The notes: generated by a model not told the origin, from the sequence alone. Positions 1 to 9,845 are shown, numbered from the stretch's first letter. The stretch: DNA of 34,801 nt from an uncultured Verrucomicrobiales bacterium (GCA_937934595.1 CALGZA010000042.1:1-34801); one strand, 5' to 3'. Program-made: numbers and translations.

Positions 1-159
1 GATCTTATCTTTAAACGTGTAGAGGTGTGTCAGCTGATTATACACATCATAACCATAAGCCCTAGGATACATCTGACTCCCAATTTGAGTCTTTATATTA
101 TTCAGCAAATCGTATTCAACATACTGCCGGCTTCCATCCGCGATGAATACACCAGATAG
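1..159 (-). pseudogene. Rhs/YD-repeat protein fragment, cut by the window edge
   Basis: Reading the minus strand from 159 to 1 gives about 53 open codons with YD-repeat character. Examples are DGSRQYVEYDLLNN followed by YGYDVYNQLTHLYTF, where tyrosine, aspartate and glycine recur at the usual YD spacing. In-frame stops (TGA at 160-162 and TAG at 178-180) lie directly upstream with no start codon, so this looks like the broken 5' side of a larger Rhs-family gene continuing to the left. YD-repeat proteins are large surface or secreted shells that often carry toxins. The assignment rests on repeat style alone. A frameshifted intact gene is possible because only its end is visible. Confidence 0.45.
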
Positions 160-682
160 TCAGACCCTAAACCCGACCTACATCAATACTCTGAAACTCT
201 TTTACATACCTTAAGATCACTCTAACCACAAATTACCATCTTCACATCTAGATAAAAAAGCACCTCATCCAGAGAAACGAAATAAACCACTCAACCGATG
301 CACATCCTAATTAATGAACACCGAAATCTCTCTCTCTTATCAAAGCTGAAAATATTCGACCCCAACAGTTGCTTAATACAGTAACACAATAGAAGCTCTA
401 ATAACCACTCCCTCAAACTCTGATAAGTAATGAAACAATGAAAACCAAACTGAAATTTCAAAAAACACACTACACTTAGGTTTACCTCTAAGCAATATTT
501 CCACTTCACTAAAACACAAACAAATCCTCACCAGCCACCTTAAACACCTATAAACTTAAGCATTTCTATCGCATCAACACATCTGTAATCCCCACAGCCA
601 CAAACTAATGCCAAATTGAAAAAAATAGAAAATTTCAAAAAATCCCTTGACCAAAGAAATCCTTTAAAGTAGCTGACAGCTG
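160..682. other. Intergenic stretch, no gene recognised
   Basis: This is AC-rich sequence between the Rhs remnant and the large sulfatase. Two short minus-strand open frames (about 291-509 and 540-722) have no recognisable family, low-complexity hydrophobic translations and no ribosome-binding site, so I do not call them. A TTGACC hexamer at 647-652 could be a -35 box for the sulfatase, but the hexamer 17 nt later (TAGCTG) is a poor -10. Confidence 0.5.
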
Positions 683-3600
683 ATGAAAACAAAACCAACA
701 ATATACAAACTGTGCTTATCAATAATCGCTTTGTTTATAGCACTCGCAATAACCTCCCAAGCAGAAGTCATTAACCACCAATACTCTTATGACCAAAAAA
801 CCTATACTGCCACAATCACCTGGAACTCCACAGAAGGTCAAGCCTACAGCATCGACTATTCTACAGACCAAGTAAACTGGTCTGACTCCCTAGGCGAAAA
901 CATCCCCGGCGCCAAAGGCAACTCAACCACAAGGAAATACAACCTCCTCGCACTAGATCTCCCTTCTCTTGACCTTTTCTTCGTAAGAGTCAGAAAACTA
1001 GACGACTCATCAGTCATAAGCGCACCAAAAATCGACCCTAATGCCACACCTAACATCGTCTTTCTTATGACAGACGACCAAACATTCTACTCCATGGGCA
1101 TCTACGGTAATCAAGATGTCATCACCCCTAACATGGACAAGCTCGGAAAAGACGGTGTCATCTTTGATCGTCACTACAATACCACTGCCCTCTGCATGGC
1201 AAGTAGAGCAAACGTATTCACAGGAATGTACGAATACAAACATGGAACCACATTCACCCACGGTGAAACCATGAAAGAAAGTATCTGGGACAAAGGATAC
1301 GCTAATATACTAAGAGCCAACGGATACAGAACAGCATTCGCTGGGAAATTCGGATTCGCTATCGAAAACGGCGGATGGGGAACAGGTGAATTCGACGACT
1401 ACGCAGGCATGTCTGAGCAAGCGTCATACACCACTGCAGACAACGGACCTCTCGCTCAATATTCTGCAAAATACCCTCACTCAACACTCGCATACGCTGC
1501 GTGGGCTCGTAATTTCATAAAAACATCAGCTCAGCAAGACAAGCCATTCTGCCTGTCACTCAGCTTCAAAGCACCACATAGACCCACCACGCCAGACCCT
1601 CGCTTCGACCAAGTCTACGCAAATAAAATATTCACCAAACCTGTCAACTTCGGCAGAGAAGCAGGCGCTCACAGACCTGCTCAAAGTAAAGCAGGGCGCC
1701 AATACGGACGATTCACAAAATGGGGATACGATACTAATTACGACCAAGTCATGGCCACCTACTACCAACAAATCTATGGAGTAGACGTCGCAGTCGGAAT
1801 GATACGCCAAGCACTCGAAGACTACGGCCTAACAGAAAACACCATCATCGTTTATACCAGTGACAACGGCTTCATGAACGGCGTCCACGGATTCGGATCA
1901 AAAGTACTCCCATTCGAAGAATCAGCCAGATCCCCCCTCATGATCTATGACCCAAGATCTCCTAACGCGGGCCTACAAAAGCGCTCCAAAAGACTCACAG
2001 GAAACATCGACTTCGCTCCCACATTCCTAGACATTGCAGGTATCCCAATACCACAAAACATGGACGGGAAAAGCCTCATGCCTCTCGTAGAAAACCCTAA
2101 CACAGGCGGCCACGATGAACTAGCCATCATGTCAACATTCACCAGAGGCGGTGACTCCACATCATTTACAGTCGTCAGCGACAACTTCAAATACACATAC
2201 TGGTGGCAAGCCCCAGTCGAAGAACTATACGACCTAGACGCAGACCCATACGAAAGCAACAACCTCGCTACCAACCCTATCTATATCAACAAACTCCAAG
2301 AAATGAGAAATAGATATGACGGCCAAATCAACAACTGGAAACAAAACCGTATCATGACCGGCATCGCAGGCTCAGGAACATCCACAGTCGCCGTCTACGA
2401 GTCCTACGGAAACACCTTCACACGAGACTCCAGCGGAGACATCGAGATCCCCGACAACGGCGGTGGTGACAACGGCGGCGGTGACAACAGCGGAGGAGAA
2501 GTCACAGCAACAATCCCAGCAGGATTCAAAGCCTACTACTCATTCAACGACAGCAACAACATCGGTAATGATGACAGCGGAAACGGATTCAACTTAAACC
2601 CATTCCTCGTCAACCACACCAATGAAGGTCGCTCACAAGGCGGAGCTGCATTCAATGCCAACACAAGCAGACTTACACACCCTAGCATCCCTCTAGGTGC
2701 CAACTGGACAGTCTCTGCTTGGTATGAGGGACTAGACACCGACGGTTGGAGAACCCTATTCCGGGGCGCAAGACACCACCATATCATCGTAAACTGGAAC
2801 TCTACTCAGCTTGGTATATTCATGGCAGGGCACAGAGACAGCGGCAAAAACCTTACCCGTGAAGACGGAGTATGGCGTATGATCACTGCCGTTGGTAGCC
2901 CAGGTAAAATAGACTACTACATCGACGGACAACTCGTAGGAACCGTCAACGGCTTCACAGTTGACCAAGACGTCCAATGCGTCGGCAACTACCAATTCGG
3001 TGACCAACGATTCGCAGACACTCTAGACGAAGTCTACCTATACGATCGTCTACTCACTGCCGCTGAAGTAGCTGACCTATACGCCGCCAGCTCAGGTGAA
3101 GTCAACAATGACACAGGCGGTGGCGACGATACCGTCAACAACACCATCCCAACCGGCGCCAAAGCTTACTACTCATTCAACGACAGTAACAACATCGGTA
3201 AAGACGACACCGGAAACGGATTCAACCTAATCCCATCCCAAGTCAACCACACCAATGCAGGACTCTCACAAGGTGCCGCTGCATTCACGGCCAACACAAG
3301 TAAACTAACACACCCTAGCATCCCTCTCGGTGCCAACTGGACAGTCTCAGCTTGGTACGAAGGACTAGACACTGACGGATGGAGAACTCTATTCCGCGGG
3401 GCTGGACACCACCACGTCATCGTCAACTGGAACTCCACCCAACTTGGAATCTTCAGAGGTGGGCACAAAAGCAGCGGCTTCTCACTTACACGTGAAGACG
3501 GAATCTGGCGCATGATCACAGCCGTTGGAAGCCAAGGTAAAATAGACTACTACATCGACGGCAAACTCGTCGGAACAGTAACCGGATTCACCGTTGACCA

Positions 3601-4039
3601 AGACGTCAGAGGAATCGGTAACTACCAATTCGGTGACCAACGATTCGCAGACACTCTAGACGAGGTATACCTCTACGATCGCCAACTCACTGCCGCTGAA
3701 GTAGCAGGCCTATTCAACGGTTCAAATCCAAACACAGCCATTGCTACAGCCAACGCCGCCCAGGACACATCCACACTCGTCCTAGAACCAGTCAGTGCAG
3801 ACGTTGCCAAAGGAGAATACAACGCCGAACACCAATCATTCGGAACAGCTCTAAACGCAACTATCAAATACGAGTGGACCACAGACTTCGTCAACTACTT
3901 CAAAGCAGACGGATCAGACGCTGACGGAAATGGCACCACAGTCACCATCACCACCCAGGTCAATGGAGACAGAGTAAGCGTAAAAGCCAAAGCCAACAAA
4001 ACCAACATCAGCATCTTCATCAGAGTTGCTGAAGATTAA
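683..4039 (+). CDS. Secreted type I sulfatase with tandem LamG-like domains
   Basis: An 1118-residue exported sulfatase that probably removes sulfate esters from a polysaccharide. Residues 1-27 form a signal peptide. Residues 28-112 form a beta-rich domain ending FFVRVRKL. The sulfatase domain starts near 121 with PNIVFLMTDDQ, a metal-binding segment. The formylglycine motif is C-M-A-S-R at C171, the CxA/PxR form needing a formylglycine-generating enzyme, followed by FTG. TSDNG further on supplies another metal ligand. A Gly/Asp linker leads to two LamG/concanavalin-like domains (about 617-803 and 828-1013) that are roughly 80% or more identical by eye. A C-terminal beta domain ends in FIRVAED. 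The gene is monocistronic, with a strong terminator 42 nt after the stop. No clear Shine-Dalgarno is seen. Substrate is unknown; carbohydrate binding by the LamG-like domains is inferred from the family. Confidence 0.9.
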   Translation: MKTKPTIYKLCLSIIALFIALAITSQAEVINHQYSYDQKTYTATITWNSTEGQAYSIDYSTDQVNWSDSLGENIPGAKGNSTTRKYNLLALDLPSLDLFFVRVRKLDDSSVISAPKIDPNATPNIVFLMTDDQTFYSMGIYGNQDVITPNMDKLGKDGVIFDRHYNTTALCMASRANVFTGMYEYKHGTTFTHGETMKESIWDKGYANILRANGYRTAFAGKFGFAIENGGWGTGEFDDYAGMSEQASYTTADNGPLAQYSAKYPHSTLAYAAWARNFIKTSAQQDKPFCLSLSFKAPHRPTTPDPRFDQVYANKIFTKPVNFGREAGAHRPAQSKAGRQYGRFTKWGYDTNYDQVMATYYQQIYGVDVAVGMIRQALEDYGLTENTIIVYTSDNGFMNGVHGFGSKVLPFEESARSPLMIYDPRSPNAGLQKRSKRLTGNIDFAPTFLDIAGIPIPQNMDGKSLMPLVENPNTGGHDELAIMSTFTRGGDSTSFTVVSDNFKYTYWWQAPVEELYDLDADPYESNNLATNPIYINKLQEMRNRYDGQINNWKQNRIMTGIAGSGTSTVAVYESYGNTFTRDSSGDIEIPDNGGGDNGGGDNSGGEVTATIPAGFKAYYSFNDSNNIGNDDSGNGFNLNPFLVNHTNEGRSQGGAAFNANTSRLTHPSIPLGANWTVSAWYEGLDTDGWRTLFRGARHHHIIVNWNSTQLGIFMAGHRDSGKNLTREDGVWRMITAVGSPGKIDYYIDGQLVGTVNGFTVDQDVQCVGNYQFGDQRFADTLDEVYLYDRLLTAAEVADLYAASSGEVNNDTGGGDDTVNNTIPTGAKAYYSFNDSNNIGKDDTGNGFNLIPSQVNHTNAGLSQGAAAFTANTSKLTHPSIPLGANWTVSAWYEGLDTDGWRTLFRGAGHHHVIVNWNSTQLGIFRGGHKSSGFSLTREDGIWRMITAVGSQGKIDYYIDGKLVGTVTGFTVDQDVRGIGNYQFGDQRFADTLDEVYLYDRQLTAAEVAGLFNGSNPNTAIATANAAQDTSTLVLEPVSADVAKGEYNAEHQSFGTALNATIKYEWTTDFVNYFKADGSDADGNGTTVTITTQVNGDRVSVKAKANKTNISIFIRVAED
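2531..3090 (+). repeat. Direct repeat, copy 1 (LamG-like domain)
   Basis: This DNA encodes the first LamG-like domain of the sulfatase, opening with AYYSFNDSNNIG. It is repeated in frame 633 nt (211 codons) downstream with long identical stretches, such as the segment encoding HPSIPLGANWTVSAWYEGL. The similarity at nucleotide level suggests recent internal duplication or ongoing gene conversion. Confidence 0.85.
3164..3720 (+). repeat. Direct repeat, copy 2 (LamG-like domain)
   Basis: Second copy of the LamG-like domain, in frame with copy 1 and joined to it by a Gly/Asp-rich linker (about 3100-3150). Most differences are single conservative substitutions. The most variable spots are the loops after GIF (MAGH in copy 1, RGGH in copy 2) and after DQDV (QC versus RG), which could tune ligand binding. 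Confidence 0.85.
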
Positions 4040-4080
4040 ACGGGGCACGTATAAAACTCAACAACATCTAGAACAATACA

Positions 4081-4118
4081 AACGGCACCTTATGCTCAGC
4101 ACAAGGTGCCGTTTTTTT
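4081..4118 (+). terminator. Rho-independent terminator of the sulfatase gene
   Basis: A perfect 11-bp stem, AACGGCACCTT (4081-4091) with AAGGTGCCGTT (4103-4113), closes an 11-nt loop and runs into seven T residues (4112-4118). It lies 42 nt after the sulfatase stop and separates it from the convergent tilS operon. Confidence 0.92.
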
Positions 4119-4130
4119 GCACCATAAATA

Positions 4131-4164
4131 ATACCATTTGAACTGTTAGAATGGTATAAGCACC
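4131..4164. repeat. Dispersed ~35-bp repeat, copy A (8-bp inverted repeat)
   Basis: ATACCATT (4131-4138) and AATGGTAT (4150-4157) are perfect inverted arms around an 11-nt loop. The 25 nt from ATACC to AATGG match a second copy near 31940 with one mismatch, and both are followed by a TA-rich step and GCAC. It sits 7 nt beyond the tilS stop, where the hairpin could also help end minus-strand transcription, although no good T tract follows. Confidence 0.6.
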
Positions 4165-5117
4165 TAATCCATAAAAAGCCTACCCTCTTTCCTCCTCATA
4201 AATCTTCCCCCAGGTAAGTTGATCTTAGCCGCATTCGTAGTCTCCATCAGCCCCTGACATGACTCTACTAAAGCTTGTGTAATATTATGAACCCTGCACT
4301 CTGACAAATAGCGGTGTATAATACGTTGCTGAATAACCCCAGGCACTTCCCGTAAACTAGGCAGATGCAAGCGCCCCTGTGGATCTAACATACTAGGATA
4401 ATCAATCATCTCCTCAAAAAAATCCTCCTGCCGCCCACAATAATCTAAAGACTTCAGCACAGAAGGAACAATATCACGCCCCATAATATCAAAAAGCAAA
4501 GGCAAAACCTCATTCCTCAACCTATTCCTAACAGCAAAGGGCTCCGCATTAGTAACATCCTCCCTAAACTCTAATGCATGCTCATCAATATAAGCATTAA
4601 TCTCACTCCGCCTAACAGCCAACATCGGCCTAACAAGAACAAGTTTCTTATCCTTCAAAACACTCTCCTCTTGCATCCCCTTGAGACCAGCAGAACCCCG
4701 CAAAAGCTTATAAAGTACAGTCTCACACTGGTCATCTGCATGATGACCCAGAAGAACACCATCACATTTAAATTCTGAACAAGCTAACACATACGCCTCA
4801 TGCCGCGCATCTCGAGCAGCCAGCTCTACACTCTTCTTCCCCACTTCAGCCTCCAAACCCACATCCACTTGATGCACAAATAAAGGCAACCCATATTGCC
4901 CAGCTATACTCCTAACAAACCCCTCATCACCATCAGAATCATCTCCTCTAAGCCGATGATTCACATGACAAACAACCAACCTATCAGCACACCCAGCACC
5001 AAAAGCAACCACACAAGAATGCAGCAAAGCCACAGAATCCCTCCCCCCAGACACACCCACCAGCCACCTCTTGCCATAAGCCTCACCTAACCACTCTGAA
5101 TCTAAAATCAACATCAC
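4164..5117 (-). CDS. tilS: tRNA(Ile)-lysidine synthase
   Basis: TilS attaches lysine to C34 of the CAU-anticodon isoleucine tRNA, changing its decoding from AUG to AUA; it is a cytosolic, essential N-type ATPase. The PP-loop motif SGGRDS is near residues 24-29, followed by VCHVNHRLRGDDS and GHHADDQCETVLYKLLRGS, both TilS signatures. At 317 residues it is shorter than E. coli TilS, fitting a form with a reduced C-terminal region. The frame opens with GTG at 5117, with ATG next at 5114. GGAGG lies 7 nt before the GTG and 10 nt before the ATG, so both starts are plausible. Only 3 nt separate it from the mlaE stop, so it is the last gene of a leuC-mlaE-tilS run. Confidence 0.93.
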   Translation of the reverse strand: MMLILDSEWLGEAYGKRWLVGVSGGRDSVALLHSCVVAFGAGCADRLVVCHVNHRLRGDDSDGDEGFVRSIAGQYGLPLFVHQVDVGLEAEVGKKSVELAARDARHEAYVLACSEFKCDGVLLGHHADDQCETVLYKLLRGSAGLKGMQEESVLKDKKLVLVRPMLAVRRSEINAYIDEHALEFREDVTNAEPFAVRNRLRNEVLPLLFDIMGRDIVPSVLKSLDYCGRQEDFFEEMIDYPSMLDPQGRLHLPSLREVPGVIQQRIIHRYLSECRVHNITQALVESCQGLMETTNAAKINLPGGRFMRRKEGRLFMD

Positions 5118-5120
5118 TAA

Positions 5121-5915
5121 CTAACCTCCAAAACTAAGCGGGAAAAAGATGTTCAACAACATAGTCAAAAAGAAATTCACAATCAAAATAGCAAGAGCAG
5201 AAAACACCATCGCATTCGTCGTCCCCTTACCTACTCCAACAGCACCATTCTTAGCCTTCAAACCCTGATGACAGGAAATCAAAACTATCAACATCCCAAA
5301 CGCTCCACCCTTTATCATCGCTATGATAATATCAATCAACTCAGTCCGCGCAACCAAATGAAAATTCCAATACGCATAAGGCACATCAAATATCTGAGTC
5401 CCTATAAATATAGAAGACAATATACCAAAACCAACAGACTCAGCTATCAATAACGGAATCGAAATCGCCATCGCCAAAAACCGCGGAGTCACCAAATAAT
5501 CCACAGGATGAACATCCATCGAACGCAACGCATCAATCTGCTCAGTCACCTTCATCGTCCCCACCTCAGCAGCCATCGCCGCACCAACTCTACCAGATAA
5601 CATCAAACCCGTTATCGTAGGACCTAACTCACGTAACATCCCCACACCCACCAACGCACCACCCATCGTCTCCATCCTAAACTGCTCCATCTGAAACAAA
5701 GCCTGCGCAGTCAAAACAGACCCAGTAAAAGCACCAGTAACTATCACAACTATCTGTGACTTGAAACCAATCTCAACAATCTGCTTCATAAACTGATTCC
5801 ACCTAAACTTACCAACTACCAATGACATCAAAACCTCCTGAGACAAAGCAACCAACTCACCCAAATAAGTAAGAAAACCAATCACCAAACGGCCTAAGAA
5901 GCGGACAAAAATCAT
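5121..5915 (-). CDS. mlaE: MlaE-family ABC transporter permease
   Basis: A 264-residue inner-membrane permease of the MlaE family, which moves phospholipids or related lipids between inner and outer membranes with an MlaF ATPase and an MCE-domain protein. The family signature is clear: LRELGPTITGLMLSGRVGAA followed by EVGTMKVTEQIDALRSM, then five or six hydrophobic segments. The ATPase (mlaF) and MCE (mlaD) genes that usually adjoin it are absent here, which is unusual. It sits instead between leuC (5 nt upstream) and tilS (3 nt downstream), so it is probably co-transcribed with them. The partners may be encoded elsewhere. Confidence 0.9.
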   Translation of the reverse strand: MIFVRFLGRLVIGFLTYLGELVALSQEVLMSLVVGKFRWNQFMKQIVEIGFKSQIVVIVTGAFTGSVLTAQALFQMEQFRMETMGGALVGVGMLRELGPTITGLMLSGRVGAAMAAEVGTMKVTEQIDALRSMDVHPVDYLVTPRFLAMAISIPLLIAESVGFGILSSIFIGTQIFDVPYAYWNFHLVARTELIDIIIAMIKGGAFGMLIVLISCHQGLKAKNGAVGVGKGTTNAMVFSALAILIVNFFLTMLLNIFFPLSFGG

Positions 5916-5920
5916 AACAA

Positions 5921-7321
5921 CTAAAACGATCTCACATCAGTCACCACACCAGTTACTGCAGCTGCCACCACCATCGCCGGACTCATAAGAACAGTCCGCC
6001 CCGTTGGACTACCCTGCCTCCCCTTATAATTCCTGTTAGACGAACTAGCACAAATCTGATCACCCACTAACTTATCAGGATTCATCGCCAAACACATCGA
6101 ACACCCAGCTGCTCGCCACTCAAACCCAGCCTCACGAAATATATCCGCTATACCCTCCTCCTCACACTGATGCGCCGTTATCTGAGAACCCGGCACAGCA
6201 ATAGCCTTCACCCCATCCGCCACACTCCTACCCTTCAAGATCCTAGCCGCCTCACGGAAATCAGACAGCCTCCCATTCGTGCACGAACCCAAAAACGCCA
6301 CATCCACAGGAATATCAGCCACAGCACTACCAGCAGGCATACGCATATAAGCCAACGCCTCTAATATACTCTCCCGCTCATCAGCCGTCTCAGCATTCTC
6401 AGGATCAGGTATCAACTCACTTATCCCCACACCATGATCAGGTGAAATCCCCCACGTCACTGTTGGCTCTATTTCCTCCGCAGCAAAATCAACAACATCA
6501 TCATAAACACAATCCTCATCAGAAGCAAAAGACTCCCACCTTCTAACAGCCTCATCCCACTCAGCACCAGAAGGCGCATAAGGCTTCCCCTTCAAATATG
6601 AATAAGTCGTAGCATCAGGATTCACATAACCACAACGCGCTCCGCCCTCAATAGACATATTACAAACCGTCATCCGCTCCTCCATCGTCATCCTGTCAAA
6701 CACATCACCACCATACTCATACGCATAACCAATCCCTCCCTTAGCTCCCAAATGACGTATAATATGCAAAATCACATCCTTAGCATACACACCAGTCCCC
6801 AAATCCCCATTCACATTTATCCTCCGCACCTTCAGCTCAGACATAGCAAGAGTCTGAGTCGCCAAAACATCACGCACCTGAGTCGTACCAATACCAAACG
6901 CAATCGCACCAAAAGCACCATGCGTCGCCGTATGAGAATCTCCACACACTATCGTCGTCCCTGGCTGCGTTATCCCCTGCTCAGGCCCCACCATATGCAC
7001 TATCCCCTGCCTCCCAGTACCCAAAGAAAAATAAGTAATCCCATACTCCTCCACATTACACCTCAACTCATTAATCATCGCCTCAGCCAATGGATCAGCA
7101 AAAGGCTGCTCCTGATTATCCGTAGGCACAATATGATCAACAGTAGCAAATGTCCTCCCAGGATAACGAACCCCAAGACCAAGATCGCGTATCATACCAA
7201 ACGCCTGCGGAGAAGTCACCTCATGGATCAAATGTGTCCCTATGAAAAGCTGTGTCCGTCCATCAGCCACCTCACCCACCCTGTGAGCATCCCAAGTCTT
7301 CTTATATAATGTGCGTGCCAT
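5921..7321 (-). CDS. leuC: 3-isopropylmalate dehydratase large subunit
   Basis: LeuC catalyses the isomerisation of 2- to 3-isopropylmalate in leucine biosynthesis, working with LeuD. The 466-residue length is standard. The [4Fe-4S] ligands are visible as C347 (GSCTNGR) and C407/C410 (GCSMC), the same positions as in E. coli Leu[11 protein letters not shown] and [13 protein letters not shown] are further family motifs. No leuD or leuB lies in the window, so the leucine pathway is split. It is the first gene of a minus-strand run with mlaE and tilS; its promoter should be in the 124-nt divergent gap shared with the gene at 7446. Confidence 0.95.
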   Translation of the reverse strand: MARTLYKKTWDAHRVGEVADGRTQLFIGTHLIHEVTSPQAFGMIRDLGLGVRYPGRTFATVDHIVPTDNQEQPFADPLAEAMINELRCNVEEYGITYFSLGTGRQGIVHMVGPEQGITQPGTTIVCGDSHTATHGAFGAIAFGIGTTQVRDVLATQTLAMSELKVRRINVNGDLGTGVYAKDVILHIIRHLGAKGGIGYAYEYGGDVFDRMTMEERMTVCNMSIEGGARCGYVNPDATTYSYLKGKPYAPSGAEWDEAVRRWESFASDEDCVYDDVVDFAAEEIEPTVTWGISPDHGVGISELIPDPENAETADERESILEALAYMRMPAGSAVADIPVDVAFLGSCTNGRLSDFREAARILKGRSVADGVKAIAVPGSQITAHQCEEEGIADIFREAGFEWRAAGCSMCLAMNPDKLVGDQICASSSNRNYKGRQGSPTGRTVLMSPAMVVAAAVTGVVTDVRSF

Positions 7322-7445
7322 AAACTTATCTTGCCTTCTTCAGCAACCACACACTGAAGCCATTTAACAACAAAGTCAAGACACCCTCCCATCCCAAAGA
7401 TTTAATCATTGGCTTCATCCTCACCTACGCTCAAAATCAAAATCA

Positions 7446-7766
7446 ATGAAAAATCTACTCTTCATCTGCTCCATGAACAAACTCCGCAGCCCCACCGCAG
7501 AAACCATCTTCTACGACACAGCAAACATCACCGTCGACAGCGCTGGGCTGAACCATAGCGCTGAAGTCATACTCAGCGCAGAACAAATAGAATGGGCAGA
7601 CACCATTCTCGTCATGGAAAAAATCCACCTCCGAAAACTCAACCAAAAATACAGTCAACACCTCAAAGGTAAAAAAATCATCACGCTCGGAATCCCAGAT
7701 AACTACAAATACATGGACCCAGAACTCATCAGCATACTAAAAAGAAAATGCCAACAATTCCTATGA
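7446..7766 (+). CDS. Short low-molecular-weight tyrosine phosphatase-like protein
   Basis: A 106-residue cytosolic protein with the LMW-PTP fold signature: a hydrophobic strand NLLFIC, then the C-X5-R-S phosphate loop, CSMNKLRSP, with C8 as nucleophile and R14. A DPEL segment near residue 92 could supply the general-acid aspartate, as in the DPY of classical members. It is shorter than the classical 150-residue enzymes and belongs to the compact class often annotated simply as tyrosine phosphatase. Substrate is unknown. It is divergent from leuC and stands alone. Confidence 0.75.
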   Translation: MKNLLFICSMNKLRSPTAETIFYDTANITVDSAGLNHSAEVILSAEQIEWADTILVMEKIHLRKLNQKYSQHLKGKKIITLGIPDNYKYMDPELISILKRKCQQFL

Positions 7767-7929
7767 GAAATAAATACTAATAAAACCTCAATAAAAACAT
7801 GCCAGAGCCTAAATCAACCAGACCACACCATAATCATATCCGCGCCATCAAGCACTGAAAACAAAGATGATGCAGTCCATGTATCTATAATACCTAAGTA
7901 TACCCTGCCCATTACACACCCCAGTCACA

Positions 7930-9360
7930 CTACATTCCTATAAAACAACTAGTCGGCAAACCCGCAGCATTAACCAAATTAGCATTAACAGGATTATTCT
8001 GCCAAGCATAACGCGCATTAACAGGCTTTGAAACATCTTTATGAGTCACCAATACCTTCCCGTCTTTAATAACAGCATCCGCCGCATGCCACTGACCAGA
8101 AGCATCACTTACCTCAAACCCACCCAGCGGCTTGCCATCACGTGACTTCATCCCTTCGCCATGAACGAATGTGATCTCAATACTTGCCCCCTTAACCACA
8201 TGCCCCTTATACAAAGGCCCTGATACAATAATATCCTTCTGCCCATAATCTCTAACCAAAGCCCATCGCGACAATCTCTCACCCACATCCTTCTTGTTCT
8301 TAGGATGAATATCTTTAGCAGCTCCAATGTCATTTATAACCGCCATGCCAGTACCCTTTGACTCATCCAATAATCGGCGCATCTCATCCTGAACAGTCAC
8401 CCACCCTGTAAAACGAGGACCATTAAAGTTTGCCAACTGCACATAATAAAACGAGAAATCTACACCCCACCTCGTTCTCCAGTCATTAATCAAACAATGA
8501 AGAAGCTCTCCATAATGATCGGATGTCGCACCTCTCGCATTAGATTCGCCCTGATACCAAATTGCACCCCTCACACCATAACCAACCAAGGGAGCAATCA
8601 TTCCATTATAAATCGTAGAGTGCATAGCTGGATGAAGAGCCGGATTCCCCCTCTTCTTTTTCTTATCAGACGCATCCCACTTCTTCTGCATATTCACTTT
8701 TTTATCAATGACAAACTTCGCCTCAGGTAACGCCTTCAAGGCTTCCTCACTAACAAAAGACTCCACTGGCTTCCCGCCCCATGAGCACTCAATAATACCC
8801 ACAGGCACATCAAGCTTCTTCCTCAAATTCTTTGCAAACTCATAACCCACAGCAGTAAAGCCAGAGTTATGATCAGGGTGCGTATGCCTCCACACCCCTT
8901 TAAAATCAGCAACAGGTTCCTTAGCCGTCTTATTTCCGGACACATACACCCTCAACAACGGATCATTAGCAGTCTTCGCCTCTTCCGCACTAGAAGTCCT
9001 CTTCATTGGCCACTCCATATTGGACTGCCCACTAGCTAACCAAACTTCACCAACTAACACATCCTTAATCTCTAGCTTATCCTCTCCGCTAGTTATCGTC
9101 ATCACAGCACCAGATTTACTCATCTTCAGCCCCTTAAAGTCAATCATCCACTTCCCATCACCACCAGCCTTCGTCTCCAGCTCCTTACCAGCAAAACGAA
9201 CCTTAACTCCAGCCCCAGCATCCACACTACCCCACACCTTAGCACTCGTCTCCCGCTGTAAAACCATGCCATCGGAGAAAAACGTAGGCATCTTTATCTC
9301 TGCCAATGACGGCATACTACCTGCAAATAAAACAAGAGCGGACTTTGTGTAAATATTCAT
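7930..9360 (-). CDS. Secreted sialate O-acetylesterase (SGNH/SASA family)
   Basis: A 476-residue exported esterase that removes O-acetyl groups from sialic acids or from plant or algal polysaccharides. Residues 1-20 form a signal peptide. An N-terminal beta-sandwich (about 25-100) precedes the SGNH block WLASGQSNMEWPM with nucleophile S113. Further blocks are WYQGESN, the oxyanion region, and the DIHPKNK segment that carries the catalytic histidine. The family is common in glycan-degrading Verrucomicrobiota, and the two sulfatases in this window fit that lifestyle. No partner gene is adjacent. The exact substrate cannot be read from the sequence. Confidence 0.9.
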   Translation of the reverse strand: MNIYTKSALVLFAGSMPSLAEIKMPTFFSDGMVLQRETSAKVWGSVDAGAGVKVRFAGKELETKAGGDGKWMIDFKGLKMSKSGAVMTITSGEDKLEIKDVLVGEVWLASGQSNMEWPMKRTSSAEEAKTANDPLLRVYVSGNKTAKEPVADFKGVWRHTHPDHNSGFTAVGYEFAKNLRKKLDVPVGIIECSWGGKPVESFVSEEALKALPEAKFVIDKKVNMQKKWDASDKKKKRGNPALHPAMHSTIYNGMIAPLVGYGVRGAIWYQGESNARGATSDHYGELLHCLINDWRTRWGVDFSFYYVQLANFNGPRFTGWVTVQDEMRRLLDESKGTGMAVINDIGAAKDIHPKNKKDVGERLSRWALVRDYGQKDIIVSGPLYKGHVVKGASIEITFVHGEGMKSRDGKPLGGFEVSDASGQWHAADAVIKDGKVLVTHKDVSKPVNARYAWQNNPVNANLVNAAGLPTSCFIGM

Positions 9361-9461
9361 AGAATATACAACTACAGCCCTCAGCCAAATCCGTCAAGCT
9401 CATCCCCTTTTTCACCATGACACTGCAGCCCCCCACACACACCTAATACACCATTCACAAC

Positions 9462-9845
9462 CTAGTCAACAACAGGGGGATTCCTATGAATCACCTGATA
9501 ACTATGCGCCTCAGGCTTAAATTGTTGAATCAAATTCTCATAGATCCTCTCCGCAATAATAGCCTCACCACAAGTAAAAATATCTACCGCCGCATAACCA
9601 TCTTCTGGCCATGTATGAATCGCAATATGACTCTCAGCTATGACAATCACCCCGCTCAACCCATGCGGATTAAACGCATGAATCGTAGACTCCACTACGG
9701 TCGCACCTGCCGCAGTAGCTCCATCACAAAGAATCTTCTCTAACCTATCCTTATCATTAAGAATACTCAGATCTATACCTGAACACTCTAAAAGATAATG
9801 AACCCCTTTAGGCGAATGAACAGAAACTCTCGGACTAACAGACAT
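9462..9845 (-). CDS. speD: S-adenosylmethionine decarboxylase proenzyme
   Basis: SpeD makes decarboxylated AdoMet, the aminopropyl donor for spermidine synthesis. The 127-residue length is typical of the short bacterial class. The self-cleavage site is the Glu71-Ser72 bond in ESHIAIHTWPE; the serine becomes the pyruvoyl cofactor. H77 and C92 (FTCG) are the expected processing and catalytic residues. It is the last gene of a minus-strand run, 14 nt after the DUF350 gene and with a spermidine synthase-like gene three places upstream, so donor and aminopropyl-transfer functions are encoded together. Confidence 0.95.
   Translation of the reverse strand: MSVSPRVSVHSPKGVHYLLECSGIDLSILNDKDRLEKILCDGATAAGATVVESTIHAFNPHGLSGVIVIAESHIAIHTWPEDGYAAVDIFTCGEAIIAERIYENLIQQFKPEAHSYQVIHRNPPVVD

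Noticed and set aside
291-722. Two minus-strand open frames upstream of the sulfatase
   Set aside because: Short, hydrophobic, no ribosome-binding site and no recognisable domain; the second runs into the sulfatase coding sequence.
6752-7309. Plus-strand open frame of 185 codons opposite leuC
   Set aside because: It is antisense to a full-length, well-conserved leuC and its His/Pro/Thr-rich translation is a shadow of that gene and the base skew.
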